From positions 1-15,572 of the forward strand of contig JBFHMM010000078.1 of assembly GCA_041594355.1 (NCBI GenBank): a stretch of DNA of 15,572 bases, written 5' to 3'. Position 1 is the first letter of the stretch; each line of letters begins with the position of its first letter. The notes under the pieces were generated by a model that did no database searches, was not told where the DNA came from, and was given only the letters and a program-made list of their open reading frames with translations. Origin of the DNA: JAIUZI01 sp041594355 (GTDB lineage Bacteria > Pseudomonadota > Alphaproteobacteria > Rhodobacterales > Rhodobacteraceae). The translations under genes were made by a program, and so were the position numbers. Shown here in pieces: positions 13,804-15,572 of this stretch.

Positions 13804-14782
13804 CGGCAGGTTTCTCCGCATCAAAGCCCACCGTCTTTGGGTCAAGATCGTAGTGCGCGCTACAGAACTGGCAGTCTGCCGTTACACGCCCGTCTTCCGT
13901 CGTCATCTTTTCAATGTCACGGGCCGAATAGATCGACAGGCTCTGCCGCACACGATCCTCCGAACAAGTGCAGCCAAACCGGACCGCCTGTGCATCAAAG
14001 ACACGCGGCTGTTCCTCGTGGAACAGGCGCACAAGCAGATCGGTCGGAGGCACACCAGGTCCGATCAGTTCCATTTCTTCGACGGTACCCAGAAGGATGT
14101 TGACGCGGTTCCAGCTCTCTTCGGCCTCGTCGTCTATCAGATCGCTCGCCTTCAGGATCTTGCCGTCGCCCTCGCCACCAGCCACGAACGGCGATGCCTT
14201 GGGCAGCTGTTGCAACATGATCCCGCCAGCGCGCCAATGCTCTTCAACTCCTGGTTCCGACGATTTCCCGAAACTCAGTTGAAACTGGGTCGGCAATTGC
14301 TCCGACTGCGCAAAATAGGCTTCTGCGCTGGCGCTCAGCGATCCCCCCGCAATCGGAGTAATCCCCTGATACGGCGCCGATCCTTTGCCCTGGTCGATAA
14401 GGATCGCAAAGTACCCTTCACCGACTTGATCGAAGGCTGCGCCATCCGTCAACCGCTCCGGGTCAAAGCTGGCATAAGCGCGGATTTTCGCGGCTTCACC
14501 CTCGACGGTCGGCGCATAATAGTCGGTCGCAATCATCCGGACCGCACCCTTCGACTGTACTTGCAACGACAGTTTCCACCGCAGCTTGACGGTCTGACCG
14601 ATCAACGCGGTCAGTAGTGCCATTTCGGCCACCAGAGCCTCAACCGCCGGAGGATAATCATGCTGTTTCAGAATTCCATCCAGCACGCCATCCAAACGGG
14701 CAACGCGCCCGCGCATGTCGGATGCATCCAGCTGGAAAGGCAGGACGGTATCGTCCCACGCAAGTTTTGATCCAAAGGTCAT
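13796..14782 (-). CDS. hslO: Hsp33 redox-regulated chaperone
   Basis: A 328-residue Hsp33 homologue, a cytoplasmic holdase switched on by oxidative unfolding and disulfide formation. The four zinc cysteines are intact as CxC (C271, C273) and CxxC (C304, C307) in the C-terminal switch region, preceded by the chaperone core (about 10-255). The start ATG 14782 (MTFGSKLAWDD) is chosen for AAGGA six bases upstream and because homology begins there; an upstream frame to 14836 covers the promoter. It leads the hslO-Nudix-cca operon and is divergent from a second Nudix gene. A heat-shock-type -10 sequence lies in the divergent gap. Confidence 0.95.
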   Translation of the reverse strand: MTFGSKLAWDDTVLPFQLDASDMRGRVARLDGVLDGILKQHDYPPAVEALVAEMALLTALIGQTVKLRWKLSLQVQSKGAVRMIATDYYAPTVEGEAAKIRAYASFDPERLTDGAAFDQVGEGYFAILIDQGKGSAPYQGITPIAGGSLSASAEAYFAQSEQLPTQFQLSFGKSSEPGVEEHWRAGGIMLQQLPKASPFVAGGEGDGKILKASDLIDDEAEESWNRVNILLGTVEEMELIGPGVPPTDLLVRLFHEEQPRVFDAQAVRFGCTCSEDRVRQSLSIYSARDIEKMTTEDGRVTADCQFCSAHYDLDPKTVGFDAEKPAGD

Positions 14783-14818
14783 GGGGTTTCCTTCAACGCC
14801 ACAGATTGGCATACCGCG

Positions 14819-14849
14819 CCTATATAGGTGGAACAAGCACGTATGAAAG
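14819..14849 (-). promoter_or_regulatory. Divergent promoter region with palindrome CCTATATAGG
   Basis: The 77-base gap between hslO and the plus-strand Nudix gene holds a perfect 10-base palindrome CCTATATAGG (14819-14828), which could provide a -10 element in both directions. For hslO, the minus strand reads CTTTCA (14849-14844), 15 bases, CCTATAT, loosely resembling RpoH heat-shock promoters (CTTG...CCTATNT in alphaproteobacteria as I recall). The -35 is imperfect, so this is tentative. No good -35 was seen for the plus-strand gene. Confidence 0.4.
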
Positions 14850-14859
14850 AGGCAATGGC

Positions 14860-15294
14860 ATGATCAGACGGTTCGGCAAGACCCCAGATCCGGACAAACG
14901 CTACATCCGTCGTCCCGGTGCCTACGCATTGTTACCACAGCGCAACGATCTGCTTCTAACGCTGCAGGCTGATCCCGGGCCCGAACTGCAACTTCCCGGC
15001 GGTGGTATTGATCCGGGCGAATCCCCTATTGCCGCATTGCATCGTGAAGTCTTCGAGGAAACCGGCTGGTCCATCACTTGCCCTAGACGGGTCGGCGCAT
15101 TTCGCAGGTTCGTCTTTATGCCCGAATATGATCTCTGGGCCGAGAAGATCTGTCTGATCTACATTGCGCGCCCGGTGCGTCAGATTAGCTCGCCTACGGA
15201 ACCGGGCCACCAAGCTTTGTGGATGCCTGCAGACTTGGCCGCAACCCGACTGGGAAACGAAGGGGATCGGCATTTCGCCGGCCTGTTGATCTGA
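14860..15294 (+). CDS. Nudix hydrolase
   Basis: A 144-residue single-domain Nudix hydrolase with an exact Nudix box: GGIDPGESPIAALHREVFEE followed by TGW (residues 48-70), matching Gx5Ex7REUxEExGU. Nudix enzymes split nucleoside-diphosphate-linked substrates; nothing in the sequence fixes which. The start ATG 14860 (MIRRFGKTPDPDKRY) is supported by AGAGG at 14848-14852, seven bases upstream; the frame is open further upstream but runs antisense through hslO. It is unrelated in detail to the NudL-type protein on the other side of hslO. An IS481-type transposase begins 5 bases after its stop, so whatever normally follows it has been displaced or pushed away. Confidence 0.9.
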   Translation: MIRRFGKTPDPDKRYIRRPGAYALLPQRNDLLLTLQADPGPELQLPGGGIDPGESPIAALHREVFEETGWSITCPRRVGAFRRFVFMPEYDLWAEKICLIYIARPVRQISSPTEPGHQALWMPADLAATRLGNEGDRHFAGLLI

Positions 15295-15299
15295 CCAGC

Positions 15300-15572
15300 C
15301 TATGTGTTCCGTCCCAGCATCTGGTTTACCGGATCTACGATGAATCGATCTGGCTCTGAAGTCCATATCTTGCAAGTGTATTCGTACGGCGTGAGACCGC
15401 TGAGCGTCTTGAGACGGCGTGCGAAGTTGTAGGCATCGAGGAAGTCGGCGAGGTGAGTGCGCAGCTGGTCGTGGCTGTCGTAGTGGTATCGTTTCACCGT
15501 GGCATCCTTGATGGTTCGGTTCATCCGCTCCGCCTGCCCATTGGTCCACGGATGGTTTGGCTTTGTCAGCCG
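15300..15572 (-). CDS. IS481-type transposase, C-terminal 90 residues in window
   Basis: The reading frame is open from the window edge to a TAG at 15302-15300. The visible part begins RLTKPNHPWTNGQAERMNRT, the end of an rve/DDE integrase core in which the Glu of GQAER is the third catalytic acid. It continues with IKDATVKRYHYDSHDQL, DFLDAYNFARRLKTLSGLTP and YEY, typical of IS481-family transposases. The first two catalytic Asp residues lie beyond the window, so intactness cannot be judged. An ATG at 15524 lies inside the conserved core and is not the real start. Confidence 0.88.
   Translation of the reverse strand, partial: RLTKPNHPWTNGQAERMNRTIKDATVKRYHYDSHDQLRTHLADFLDAYNFARRLKTLSGLTPYEYTCKIWTSEPDRFIVDPVNQMLGRNT
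15300..15572 (-). mobile_element. IS481-family insertion sequence, one end in window
   Basis: The transposase 3' end marks one end of an insertion sequence whose boundary should lie close to 15295-15305; TGTGTTCC at 15303-15310 could be the terminal repeat, since IS481 ends often begin with TGT. The other end is outside the window, so neither the terminal inverted repeat nor the target duplication can be confirmed. Confidence 0.7.

Noticed and set aside
1..15572. CRISPR arrays, tRNA/rRNA genes, prophage or toxin-antitoxin genes
   Set aside because: No regularly spaced direct repeats, no cloverleaf-like segments and no matching protein families were seen on either strand.

Overview
The window looks like the chromosome of an alphaproteobacterium, most likely a marine Roseobacter-group member of the Rhodobacteraceae (Ruegeria/Silicibacter-like). 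This rests on recognised protein types: a BacNav sodium channel very like the one I recall from Silicibacter pomeroyi, an NDUFAF5-like methyltransferase, an alphaproteobacterial ferrochelatase, and paired ABC half-exporters with a shared tail. No alignment could be run, so the genus is an inference. Most of the window is ordinary, tightly packed core genome; there is no phage, CRISPR array, tRNA or rRNA that I can see, and no gene-free stretch over 300 bases.

Layout. (1) 1-1739, minus strand: comF, a class-I glutaredoxin and a Nit1-type amidase (cut by the window start). Glutaredoxin and amidase share ATGA, so they are probably translationally coupled. (2) 1727-3664, plus strand: an NDUFAF5/BioC-like protein lacking the normal SAM-binding loop, then ferrochelatase hemH. 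The comF and methyltransferase 5' ends face each other with essentially no space between. (3) 3665-3866: a non-coding stretch of nested inverted repeats ending in a strong two-way terminator. (4) 3867-6002, an envelope group: a 60-residue exported protein with one C-terminal membrane segment, a Tat-exported L,D-transpeptidase, a CAP-domain lipoprotein on the plus strand and a lipoprotein L,D-transpeptidase. (5) 6064-11830, minus strand: a heterodimeric ABC exporter (two half-transporters overlapping by 4 bases), an RlmD/RumA-family rRNA methyltransferase and a voltage-gated sodium channel, reading on into the second L,D-transpeptidase. (6) 12038-14782, minus strand: hslO (Hsp33), a CoA-pyrophosphatase-type Nudix hydrolase and a CCA-adding enzyme, each overlapping the next. 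(7) 14860-15294, plus strand: a second Nudix hydrolase, then the C-terminal part of an IS481-type transposase that starts 5 bases after its stop and runs off the window.

How the genes fit together. Themes are redox and thiol care (glutaredoxin, Nit1-like amidase, Hsp33), haem and possibly complex I maturation (hemH, NDUFAF5-like), nucleotide/cofactor housekeeping and tRNA maturation (two Nudix enzymes, CCA enzyme), and the cell envelope (two L,D-transpeptidases, CAP lipoprotein, small membrane protein, sodium channel, ABC exporter). I do not see a clearly new defence or metabolic system. The least explained items are the nested-repeat element after hemH, the small exported protein, the methyltransferase without its SAM loop, and the dyads in front of the ABC exporter.
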